A DNA stretch of 64,000 nucleotides from Raphanus sativus (taxonomy: Eukaryota > Streptophyta > Magnoliopsida > Brassicales > Brassicaceae): positions 44,744,908 to 44,808,907 of the forward strand of contig NC_079516.1 of NCBI RefSeq assembly GCF_000801105.2, written 5' to 3'. A model generated the notes under the pieces. That model was not told where the DNA came from. It saw nothing but the letters and a program-made list of their open reading frames with translations, and made no database searches. Shown here piece by piece: positions 23,401-34,131 of this stretch (the stretch's first letter is position 1; the number at the start of each line of letters is the position of its first letter). Position numbers and translations under genes: made by a program.

Positions 23401-26400
23401 CTGCTCACGTCTTCTATAAATAGGAAATCCTTCTTTATTAACTGTTGTCTTCGCAGCATATGCTTTGGGATATAACTTTGAACATAGTCCATTCTCCATG
23501 CACGGTGAATTCATATTAGCTGTTCCACAAGGACCATGCATCATCATATCCTTAATAACTTCATACAACTCTGGTTCTTCGTCTTTATTAGGGATTTCCG
23601 CAGATATTATCTTATCAATGTCATCTGTTGTCGGAAGCTTGCATGCTGGATCCAGGAATAGCAAAATATGTGCATGTGGGAGACCACGCTTCTGAAACTC
23701 AATGGTGTACATTGCTGTAACATTAGATATAAAAGATGGGTTAATGTATAAAATAAGAACAGATTATAAAATCAAATGCTAAAGCTGAACGTTTTCAACT
23801 TACACGAAGAAACCTTCCCAAGAATTTGTTTTTTTGTTAAATCATCCATCAATGATTCAAGTTTCATTTTGAAGATCCTAGAAACAATGTCTGATCTATC
23901 CTCTGCCTTCAATTTTCTTTTCTCTAGAAACCTGGTGATCTCTGGCCATTTTGGATTGCATGTGTAAGTGATGAACAGATCTGGAAATCCAAAATGCTTA
24001 CAAATAGCCATAGCATCCAAATAATTATTCTTCATATATCGTGGACCACCAGTGAAAGAAGCTGGCAACACAAATTCTGTTCCTTGGTCATGCATATCGA
24101 TTTTTCCTTTACTCTCTGACTGTTTGATAGAGTCATAACTATCAGATCGCAAAGTAGACTGATTGAACTTGAGATATCGTAGACGGTTAGACTCAATGGT
24201 TGTGAAGGCGTCCACCACAAATTGCTGAAACAGTCGCCTACCATACAAGAGAGTGTGTGACTCATTCCTACGTTCTTGACAGCGAAAAGCAAAAAACTGT
24301 CTCATACTAATTGTCTGCTTCTTCATCTTCTTAGTAGCTTCTGTTACTCCTTTCTTTATACCAAGCCTAAATCCATCTTCTCCATGTGTAAATAATAGAG
24401 GATACTGCAGTGCCAAATAGGAGGGATGTATCTCATTAATTCTCAGAAGTTTTCCACAATGTCTCTGAAGTACTATATCCCTTTTATCCATATCCAGATT
24501 AAAATCTCCAGGAACTAAAGCTGCAACTTCAGATGCTTCGGGTGTGTTGTATGTTCTGCCATCCTTTAGACGATCACTAATGATCCTCATATGAAAAGCT
24601 TCTTCAGGATTAGTATTAAATCGCTGGCTTGCTGATCTGAAGGTCTTAACATATGGGTTCACTTCATTTAACACCTTCATCAAAACCTCAATGATCTCTT
24701 TCCTCAAGTTGTCCTTCTGCTTGCCTTTAAAACTCCTTTTACCTTGGCTGCAGTTAAAAAAAAAACAAAATTTAGGGCGGGATAATTGAATGCAGTTATA
24801 TCTGGGTAAATTGAGTAATATAACTTACTAAACATAAGATGGATTAGATATCAATATTAGTTCCATTCAATATGAAATTTCTGGATAGAAAACTTATACC
24901 TTAAGCATTTGGCTCTGTTCTCAGCTTCATTCTCAGTATCACAGATGTACATTTGGCCAAATTTAGCTTCACTTCCTTTGGGTGGTTGTAAACTACCCAT
25001 AAGATGGTAATTTTCTCCTTGAAGTTGAAACATCTCTGGCCCTATTCCTTTTCTTAGAGATCTTTCTACTTTCCCACCCAGAGAAGTAAATGAGAAGACC
25101 ATGTTATAAGCTCTGATATTTTTCTGAAAATGCTTACATTTTTTATCATCTCCTTCAATCAATCGTTTAAGTTCTGTTGGTGGGTCTTTTAATAGAGGCA
25201 AAACAACTTGACCTTGACCACAGCAGAGTGAAAAAGAAGGATTATTGCTGTTTTTACGTTTGTTGATCCTCTCGCCATACCACATAATAGCACAACAGTG
25301 AGAACACGTATATGATGGATCACCTTCATCTATGTAAGCTGTATATTTTCGGAACAACATAAATTTTAAAAATATTACTGTCATAGATTGAGAAACAGGA
25401 AACAATCAAAATTATGTAAGCATAACGTGAATTCTTACCGTAATCGTTTCCACTGGATTTGGTTTTCATCCGCTTAGTTGCACGTGCACTCGTCTTTGCA
25501 ATAAGCGTCTCCGTTGGAGAGGAAGACTGAGGATATTCAGTTTCCAGCTCAACATCATCAGCAAAATGGTTTTCTTCAGTTTCTGTATCAGAACTCTCCT
25601 GGGAACTACAGTCAAACTCTAGAGAATCATCAATTTCTTCAAGTACTCCTGCATATTTTAAAATATTAAAAACAGATGTGCAATACAACAATCAATAGTG
25701 AAGCCAAATAGTAAATTAGTAAACCTCTAAAATCGATATCATTGTCGATGTCTGCATCATCATCGTCACTGTCATGATCTTCGCATGTACCATCGACTGT
25801 GTTTGATTGCATATTTCCCTTATCTCTTACAAAGATCTGAGATATTTTTGTAATGTCTTTTAACACAGCTGGAGGATTCTTTCTTCGTTTCTTTGAAGTG
25901 AGACAACTTCCCTGTTCTGGAGTACAGCTAGCTGCAGTAGATATGAAAAACACAGTTCAAATTGCCAGTAAGTTCCTACTTTTACCTTTGTTTGATGTCT
26001 TTATATCATGTAAAAAATCAATTTTTCACTATACATGCCAATTTACCTATATTCCTCTTCTGTTTGCTTGCTGAGGTTTCTGGAGTTGGTGATATTTGTT
26101 GTTCGGTAGAGCCAAATAAACCCATAGCTGAACTGGTAAAATTGGCATGTAGGTGTTTTCTACTCCGTTTTGGTGGTTTTTCCCCATGCTCTGTTTTGTC
26201 TTCACTGGTGTTTAACTCTCGTGCTATTAATTTGAGAAAAGATTGATAAAACTGAACAATTAGGTGCAGTCATTGAGAGGCCAAAATTCAAAATAGAATA
26301 TCAATGAAAGTAGTACTGACATGGTAATGCCGTGAGACATGATGTAGGTTCTGGAGTATTCTTAGAAGCATCTGACGTGAAACCCATATCTTTGAAATTG

Positions 26401-26762
26401 AAACAAATGAAGGTGTTAAAACAAACATAGGAATTTAATCAGAATTGTTCATAATTAATCATTATTAAAGTAGACCATATACCTAGAAATGTCTTGCGTT
26501 TGTTTCTTGGTGTTTTTGGAGTGTTTGAGATTGGTTCATCTATAGGACCAATAGATGTAGTAGCAGGACTCTTATAAATCCCTTCGGAAAGCCTTGAAAA
26601 AATAGACTGTACTGGTACTGTAAGATTTTCCCTTTGCAGTCTTGGAGTTTGACACCATCTCTGGTCGGATTCATTTCCAGCAGTGGCAATGTTTTCATTT
26701 TGATGAGGACTCTCATTCTCTTTGTTTGGTTGACCTTTGCCATGATCACGTTTACGTTTCAT
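20484..26762 (-). CDS. Helitron RepHel replicase-helicase, 11 exons, 1744 residues
   Basis: Exons in order: 26762-26483, 26389-26321, 26223-26047, 25931-25725, 25648-25439, 25338-24900, 24747-23804, 23714-23126, 23026-22371, 22231-21155, 21070-20484. I placed them by GT-AG sites; every phase closes and the total is 5235 bases. The N-terminal third is low-complexity and acidic. Next comes the Helitron helicase-like N region, then the rolling-circle Rep domain with [15 protein letters not shown] (HxH metal motif at about residues 789-791) and two catalytic tyrosines in [10 protein letters not shown] (about 925 and 929). The C-terminus is a PIF1-type helicase with Walker A GFGGTGKT (about 1288-1295), [27 protein letters not shown] and YVAISRV. 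The protein nicks, unwinds and copies the element. The first five small exons are the least certain. Confidence 0.9.
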
Positions 26763-27653
26763 TGTGGCCAGTATCAGAAACTTTGAAGCTTTTTCGGCTG
26801 TGTATCTAATAAACCTTGACTCTTTACTTGTGTTTATTTCGGTTTGTCAAATCTGGTGTAAAATATATTCTAGGGTGATAGTCTGCAAGTTGCATAATCT
26901 TTTCTTGTAAGTGATGATTATATGTAAATAGAAACTAAATATCTACCAAATCAAAATTAAAATCGATATTGGTAAGATTATATTGTAGACTTGATTTTGC
27001 GGAGATTTAGTACTTTAATCAATTATTATTACATTGTTTTAGTAAATATATAATTTGATTATTGCTCTTATTTACTTTTATATTAAACGTAAAGTAGAAG
27101 ACAAATATATGCATCTTCTAAAAGATATTTTCTATGACATCAGGTTAATAGGCGAAGTAGAAGTGAATGAAGTAACTTAGCGAAGCAGAACCAACAATGA
27201 AGTTATCTATCTTACAACTCTTTATCTGGTGACGCAGAGCCATAACATGTAAGTTGTCAATTTTATCCTACAAAGATATGCGGTACAATGCAAGCATTAG
27301 ACTATGTTCAACGTTAAGTTGTATGGTAGAATAGGTCATGGAAGTATATGTTGTAGATCTGCGTAGACTGATAGTTTTTGGTTGTTATAATATAATAATA
27401 AACTAACCAACAAAGTAATAAGTATAGAATACATGATATGGAAAGAATTCAAAACAATATAAATAAATACTTAAATTTAATTATAGAATACATGATACTG
27501 AAGGAATTCAAAACAATATAAATAAATAATTAAATTTATCATCTTAAATCCAGAACACATCATAAGAATTGAAAAAACAAAAGATAAAAAACAGAAAAAA
27601 CAGAAACACGAAAACCAATTCAGCAACAAACCAATAACACAATCATTTAGTCT
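26763..27653. other. Helitron spacer between the RPA and RepHel genes, with a 59 bp tandem repeat
   Basis: This 891 bp AT-rich stretch must hold the RPA 3' end and the RepHel promoter. A 59 bp unit starting TAGAATACATGATA is repeated in tandem at 27425 and 27484, with a few substitutions. No coding frame is supported. Confidence 0.6.
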
Positions 27654-29961
27654 CTAATCAACCTTATTCTTCTCCAACTTCACTGTCTTAGTGCATAGCT
27701 TCTTTGAGGTTGAGGTAATGTCCTTCAGCTCAGCATCTTCTTCCTTGCGCTTAACAGTTGGTGTTGTAAATCCTTCAGATGAGCTCTCAGAGTTTGCCTT
27801 GAGTTTCTGAACCTAGTGATAAGACAGACATCAGCAAATAAATCTGAGATGAGTATATAAATCGAAATTAACTTAGGAATGAAATCATTAAAGCAAATAA
27901 TGATCACAAACCTCCCCAGTAGAAAGAGTGGACGAATTTGTCTCTAAGGCAGAAACAGGTTCAGAATGAGACTCGAGTTTAAGAAGATTATCACCAGTCC
28001 AAACTTGAGAAACAAAGTAGGTGTTCGATCCTTTATCTAAATTTCCCGAGCTTATAGATACTCCAAAACAAAAAGACTTCCCAACTAATGCTCCGAGGGG
28101 CATGGGGATTAGTTCAGGATCTTCTATCTGCAAAATTAGATAATAGTTTGATATAAATATTCATCAAACTAAAACAAAAGGTAAAAATTATGAGAAAATA
28201 TACTTGCCTCATCAAATGAACCATCCCAAAGCTCAACAGCATCACAACCAACAATGGTACTGGCAACAGTGTCAAGCATCATCAATTTGCACTCTCCACT
28301 GTCATCTCTCACATTCAAATGCAATTTGTACCTGATTTGAATTACAAAGCAATTAGTAGAAACCATTATAAAGACATCTCGTGTTTCATAACATAGATGC
28401 ATTATCACTTACTTTGGTTCAATCTTTTCAGCATGTGAGTGACATTTTTCGCAACGCCATAATGGTTTGTCGTTTTGAGTCAAGTTTCCAATTTGATTGT
28501 TACGAATCTTAGTTGCACGTTTGTTGTGTGCAACACATCCAAAGTAGAACCAACCCCAATCTGTGTCAACAGATTCAATTGAACATATGATTTTGCAACT
28601 CTGAACCTGCAATACACAACCCACATTTTCAATACAATGCTTGTTAGTCAGATATATAATATGATAATACAACCTCCATTGCATCCAATATCTCAGCGAT
28701 GGATCTGATTTGAACATCTTCCCAATCCGTTTTTTGGATCTTAGTCACCTTATTCTCACTCTTTTTGTCAACAATAGTAAGAGGAAGATCATTTTGCATA
28801 AGTCTGAAAATAGCAAAAATAATATATAAATAACAATGACAATCCAAATATATTATTGTATATTAACAATCTGTTTCAATAACTTACTTTTCTTTAAACT
28901 CCATGGCTTCTTTGATGGTTGGGTTGAGAGTTACAATTGAAGCATCAAATGCACTTGTGATTTGTAACTCACCTACAATTACATATTAACATATATTTAA
29001 TATATTGGCCACGATTTGTACAGTTATGGAACTTATTTTATGTACATGTATATACCGTTGTAGGAGCCGATTTTAGCAAACCTAATCAAACAGATTAGTG
29101 TTTGAACAGATCCATCTTCGATAATGGACTCAAATTGTTCAGCAAATTTCCCCCACAAGCAACATGCAACATCACGACCACTGCATAAAACATATTTATA
29201 AGTGACATTCAAATCATATTAAACAGTATAATTTGAAGTTCCAGAAATCGTACGAAGCTTACTTTGTGTTACGCAAGCGGAAATTAAGTCTTTTCCTGTC
29301 TTGTTGATGTACTTGCACGGTTTGTACTACTCCAAGATCGATGACTTCGCCAAGGATATCTGTACAAAAAAGAAAAATATATTATGTCTAGAACAAAAAT
29401 GCATCTACAAAGGGATCTAGTAAAGTAACATATAGATATATTTTCACAAGGATAGGATCATACCGATTAAGACATTTACATCTAAAGCATCCGTACCGAA
29501 ATCTTCATAATTCACCAGAGAAAGACATGGATTGTCGTCCTCAAACACTGACCGAGAGATCAGTGTGTCACTTGTGAAGTTGATTTTGTATGGTAGCGGG
29601 GTTGGTCGATATTTTCCACCAGAAGCAGCAACCTTGAAGTGTTCTATGAATCTCCATTCACCAATCGGGAGATTTCGTTTGAGGCGGAACATCAGATTTC
29701 TTTTGCAACTTGCGTGAATTTTGCCACCCTAAACACCCATAAAATAACAACAATCAAAATTTAAAGAAAAGATAAATCATATCTTCAAGGTTTAGAAAGA
29801 TGATGATGACTTACTCTTTCATCAGCAAGAACACATTCTAGAGTTTCCCCTCCAAAATTTGTATTCGATGTCCATGAATGGAGTAGCTTCACGTGCACTC
29901 TCCAAGCATCTTTGTGTGGTTTGACATTGTGGACGTAGACATAAGCTTGATTGTTTGCCAT
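27654..29961 (-). CDS. Helitron-encoded RPA1-like single-strand DNA-binding protein, 10 exons, 513 residues
   Basis: Exons: 29961-29815, 29728-29464, 29359-29263, 29180-29056, 28972-28888, 28803-28674, 28606-28413, 28331-28208, 28127-27912, 27812-27654. All phases close to 1542 bases. It begins MANNQAYVYVHNVKPHKDAW and resembles the large subunit of replication protein A: OB-fold blocks with DILGEVIDLG and GRDVACCLWGKFAEQF, then a zinc-ribbon region around residues 300-345 (FGCVAH ... PLWRCEKCHSH) and a charged tail. Plant Helitrons commonly carry such a gene, thought to protect displaced single-stranded DNA during transposition. One intron (28207-28128) starts with GC instead of GT, in the context GAG|GCAAGT. 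No disabling change is seen. Confidence 0.88.
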
Positions 29962-30072
29962 TGTTTTGTTTTGTGAACTTTGAATGTATTTGTAGAAAAG
30001 AAGCGATAGCCTTGTATATATATATATATATATGAGGCGAGCAATACTGTTATAGCAAATGATTTTAATAAT

Positions 30073-30324
30073 ATTAAATGTAAAGATATTGTTAGATTTA
30101 AATAATAATTGATTTGAGAAAATTTAGGAATAACTATGGAGAATAAACATATCGCAATAACTACTTTATTTAGAATATTCGATTTCGTGGGGGTGAAGAT
30201 TAAATGTGAAGATATTGGTAGATTTAAACAATAATTGATTTGAGAAAATTTAGGAATAACTATGGAGAATAAACATATCACAATAACTACTTTATTTGGA
30301 AGATTCGATTTCGTGGGGGTGAAG
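30073..30324. repeat. 126 bp tandem duplication in the Helitron 5' region
   Basis: Two adjacent 126 bp units begin ATTAAATGTAAAGATATT (30073) and ATTAAATGTGAAGATATT (30199) and each ends TTTCGTGGGGGTGAAG. They differ at only a handful of positions. They lie just upstream of the RPA start codon and so in its likely promoter. Confidence 0.88.
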
Positions 30325-30738
30325 CTTGATATCTTCGTTTAAATGATGAGATATACACGCCAAAATTTGGTAAAACTAACTTTCAAATATGTAAATTAGT
30401 AATAAATTGGTAGATATCATTGCAGAAGAGAATATTTAGGAATCATTCGAGAAATCTAGTAAATACAATCCTAATTTCGTGTTGATGAAGTAAGAATATT
30501 CTTTTCGTAAATGAGAAGATTTGCACGGATATTTGATAAGTACTTTCGTTGTAATGTTATAGGCCCATTCGATTTTAATGTGTAAATAGGCCCTGTCGAT
30601 TTTAATGTGGATGAAACCAAGATAGATATTGTCATATGCACAGCCCATTTGTAAATTTTCGTATTAGTTAGATATCTCAGTAGGCAAACAGTTTTTTTTT
30701 TTCCTATCCCTATAACCAAACAAAACCCTAAGGTACTT

Positions 30739-30756
30739 CTACTTTAATAAGATAGA
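30739..30756 (-). other. Helitron 5' terminus
   Basis: On the minus strand the element starts TCTATCTTATTAAAGTAG, preceded by A. AT-rich starts of this kind followed by AAAGTAGAAGT are typical of Arabidopsis and Brassica Helitrons. No inverted repeat pairs with the other end, as expected. Confidence 0.75.
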
Positions 30757-31127
30757 TACATATATTCTATAGTGTTTTGTGATCCAGCAAAGATTTGTAT
30801 GGAAGAAAAATATCCAGCTTCATATGCTATATTTTGTAACGTTCTTTGGGGAAATAATTTTAAATAATGATTACCATATAGGGTCCATGTTGATTATCAA
30901 CGTTAAACGACAGAAACGACGTCGGCATGAACAGCAAAATAGTTTTAGTTTTTGTTATCACATTCCGTGCAAATTACATAGGATAAATTTAAGTGCGAAA
31001 TCAAGAATCCCACAATAAAAGATAAACACTTCCAGTGCGCTCGCTCACTATCACATTTGCCTTTTCAACAAATTAAAGTCTCTTTCTCTCTCTTTTTACT
31101 GACGATGCATGAGCTTAACTAACACTC
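30757..31127 (+). promoter_or_regulatory. Promoter-proximal region and 5' leader of the LRR kinase, with two upstream ATGs
   Basis: Only 371 bp remain between the Helitron end and the start codon. A CT-rich stretch (31080-31097), typical of plant leaders, precedes two upstream ATGs. The first (31105) opens a 5-codon frame ending at 31122. The second (31109) opens a frame that overlaps the main start and runs about 126 codons. Both lie within 23 bp of the main ATG at 31128, so they may reduce its translation if transcription starts upstream of them. Confidence 0.55.
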
Positions 31128-33785
31128 ATGACGACACCCGCCGCCGTTTTCTTCGCGCTCATCGTTCTGCTCTTCGACCGATCTCTCGCTCTCAACACAG
31201 ACGGAGTTCTTCTCCTCTCTCTCCGTTACTCGATCATCGACGACCCTCTCTCCGTTCTACGCAGCTGGAGATTCCAAGACGAGACTCCCTGCTCTTGGCG
31301 CGGCGTCACGTGCGACGAGTCATCCCGGCACGTGACCGTTCTTTCCCTTCCGAGCTCGAAGCTTTCCGGCACGCTCCCTTCCAACTTGGGCTCTCTCCCT
31401 TGGCTCCAAAGACTCGATCTTTCCGACAATTCCATCAACGGCTCCTTCCCCGTCTCGCTTCTCAACGCGACGGAGCTCCGGTTTCTTGATCTCTCGCGCA
31501 ACCACATCTCCGGCGAGCTGCCGGCGAGTCTCGGCGGCGCGTTCTCGAAACTCAACGTCTTGAATCTCTCCGAGAACGCTCTCGTCGGAGAATTGCCGGT
31601 GACTCTAGGCTGGCACCGGAGCTTAACGGCGATCTCGCTCAAGAACAACTATCTCTCCGGCGAGATTCCGGGAGGTTTCAAGTCGGCGGAGTATCTCGAT
31701 CTCTCGTCGAATCTGATCAGAGGCTCGCTGCCGCTGCATTTCGGAGGGAACCGTCTGCGCTACTTCAACGCCTCGTTCAACAGACTCTCCGGCGAGATTC
31801 CGGCGGGTTTCGCCGACGAGATACCCGAAAACGCCACCGTGGATCTCTCTTTCAACCAACTCACGGGTCAAATCCCGGGTTTCCGGGTCCTGGATAACCA
31901 AGAACTCAACTCTTTCTCGGGTAACCCGGGTCTCTGCGGATCCGACCCAGCGAAACATCCGTGCCGTGACCGTGAAGCAACCTCTCCACCTCCATCTCTG
32001 ACACCAAACTCTCCTCCAGCGTTAGCCGCTATACCAAACACCCTAGAGCTAACCGATCACCCAACCAGTTCGAAATCCGGTTCGAAATCGAAATTAGCCC
32101 GTAGACCGGTGATTATCGTAGGCATTGTTGTCGGTGACCTCGCCGGTTTAGCCATCCTCGGGATTGTGATTTTCTACATTTACCAGTCTAGGAAACGGAA
32201 GACCGTAACGGCAACGTCGAAATGGTCCACGTCAGCAACAGATTCCAATGTCTTGTCTAAATGGTACTGTCTACGGAAAACCGTTAGAGTTGACGGTGAC
32301 TGCGAAGAAGAAGACGAGGAGTCCGAGACATCGGGATCCGAATCCGATGAGGAGAATCCGGTCGGGCAAAATAGACGCTCCGGTTTGGATGATCAAGACA
32401 AGAAAGGTACGTTAGTGAACCTCGACTCAGAGAAAGAGCTTGAGATCGAGACGCTTCTCAGAGCTTCAGCTTATATTCTGGGAGCCACCGGTTCGAGCAT
32501 AATGTATAAAGCGGTTCTTCAAGACGGTACGGCTGTAGCAGTTCGACGTATCGCTGAGTCCGGTTTAGACCGGTTTAGAGATTTCGAGACTCAGGTTCGA
32601 GCCTTGGCTAAGCTTGTGCATCCTAACCTGGTTCGAATTCGAGGTTTCTATTGGGGATCCGACGAGAAGCTTGTTATTTACGATTTTGTCTCTAACGGCA
32701 GCCTCGCTAACGCCCGTTACAGTAAGTCTTATTTTTTTTTCCATTCTCTCTGATTTAACGCTTACGTTAGTAGGATTATGTGTTAGTAAGCTAACATGTG
32801 CTTGAGAGTAAAAACTGTCGGTTTCGGAGTCAGAGAGTTGGTTCCAACTAAAACATGTATGTCAGTTAATGCTCGGAGCAGAGTCAACGTCAATCCTCAA
32901 ATCTGATCATTTATATTTTTTTGTTACTATCTCGAATGCAAGATAATGACAGCTCTGTTTCGGTGAAATCTTACTGTTGAGTAACTTGAGTCCATATATA
33001 GTGATTTTGTTGTTTTGTAGTGGTAGATGCAAGTGCTTTTGCTCCACTTTTGTCTCTTTGTTCAGATACGAATCAGTAGGGGACTCGCTAACTTGCGCAT
33101 GTACGTCTTCGTCTAATATTTGGGCCTGTGTCTGTTTTTTCTTATAATGGCAGGGAAAGTGGGGTCCTCGTCTTGTCATTTACCTTGGGAAGCTCGGCTC
33201 AAGATAGCGAAAGGTATAGCTCGCGGGCTAACGTACATACACGACAAGAAGCACGTGCATGGCAACCTCAAACCAAGTAATATCCTTTTGGGTTTAGACA
33301 TGGAGCCGAAAGTTGCAGATTTTGGGCTTGAAAAGCTTTTAATCGGAGACATGAGTTACCGAACCGGTGGATCGGCTCCAATATTCGGAAGCAAAAGATC
33401 AACGTCATCTCATGATTTTGGGCCGAGTCCGAGCCCGAGCCCAAGTTCAGTTGGATTACCTTACAATGCTCCGGAATCTCTCAGGAGCATAAAACCAAAT
33501 CCGAAGTGGGACGTGTATTCTTTTGGAGTGATTCTGCTGGAGTTGCTAACGGGGAAGATCGTGGTGGTTGATGAGGTTGGACAGGTTAATGGGCTTGTGA
33601 TCGATGACGGTGAGCGGGCAATGAGAATGGCAGATGCGGCTATACGAGCTGAGTTAGCGGGGAAAGAAGAAGCTGTGTTGGCATGTTTGAAAATGGGCCT
33701 AGCTTGTGCTTCTCCAATACCACAGAGTAGGCCTAATATAAAAGAGGCTTTACAAGTTCTAGAGAAATTCCCTTTTTCATTTTAG
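31128..33785 (+). CDS. LRR receptor-like kinase (LRR III type, like At5g67280), atypical kinase
   Basis: Exons 31128-32721 and 33154-33785 encode 741 residues, close to the Arabidopsis gene. A signal peptide (about 1-21) precedes an LRRNT region (CSWRGVTC), about seven leucine-rich repeats (such as LQRLDLSDNSINGSFP), a Pro-rich stalk, a membrane span at about 327-352 (PVIIVGIVVGDLAGLAILG) and a cytoplasmic kinase-like domain. The usual VAIK lysine is arginine (VAVRR, about residue 470) and the HRD aspartate is asparagine (HVHGNLKPSN), while DFG is kept (VADFGLEK). It therefore probably signals as a pseudokinase or scaffold at the plasma membrane. The splice junction restores an arginine codon in phase 1. 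Its specific ligand is unknown. Confidence 0.92.
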
Positions 33786-34131
33786 TTTCACAGTAATGAT
33801 AATAATTACTACCGAGAAAGATTTAAGAGCTTGACTGTGTGTACTTAGAGTTAGAATCATTGATTTGTTTGGTGTCTGTCCATCTGATTATTGAGTTTAT
33901 TTTTGGTTTTATGAGTTAGTAGTGACAATAATATATATGGGCCGAATAAGAAATAACGTATTGGGCCTTTACTTAAAGATAGACCAATAGAAAGCACCCG
34001 GATCCGAAATATTAGAAGCGGGTAAAGAGATTCGGGATTAGCGAAATTTAAATTGAAAACTCCGCTCTCATATTCGAAAAGAAAGAGCCGTAAGGAGTTT
34101 GGATCTGAGGAGGTAAAGACTAAAGACGTAG
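33786..34131. other. Spacer between the LRR kinase and EB1C genes
   Basis: 346 bp containing the kinase 3' end and the EB1C promoter and leader. Two GGGCC-type elements (TGGGCCGAATAAG, ATTGGGCCTTTA at about 33938-33968) resemble the TGGGCC/Y motifs found upstream of plant cell-division genes. Nothing coding is seen. Confidence 0.5.

Larger units (their letters stand above)
18497..30756 (-). mobile_element. Autonomous-looking Helitron with RepHel and RPA genes, 12.26 kb
   Basis: Read on the minus strand the element begins TCTATCTTATTAAAGTAG at 30756 and ends in a GC hairpin followed by CTAGT at 18497. Its neighbours are A before the 5' end (T30757) and T after the 3' end (A18496), so it sits between A and T with no target duplication. 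These are the defining Helitron rules. Inside, in transcription order, are an RPA1-like gene (29961-27654) and a RepHel gene (26762-20484), both on the minus strand. All splice phases in both genes close and no stop or frameshift is seen, so it could be transposition-competent. Helitrons move by rolling-circle replication. The exact 5' end could be four bases inward (a second TC), but the A|TC context and the match to plant Helitron starts favour 30756. Confidence 0.9.

Noticed and set aside
23120..24292. Small frames overlapping RepHel exons on both strands
   Set aside because: They are out of frame with conserved Rep motifs that the spliced model explains.
30752..30756. Alternative Helitron 5' start four bases inward at a second TC
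   Set aside because: The TC at 30756 is also preceded by A and gives the TCTAT start usual for plant Helitrons; the inward one remains possible but less likely.
31226..31958. Minus-strand frames opposite the LRR region of the first kinase
   Set aside because: Leucine-rich repeat codons leave the opposite strand open; no independent motif is seen.
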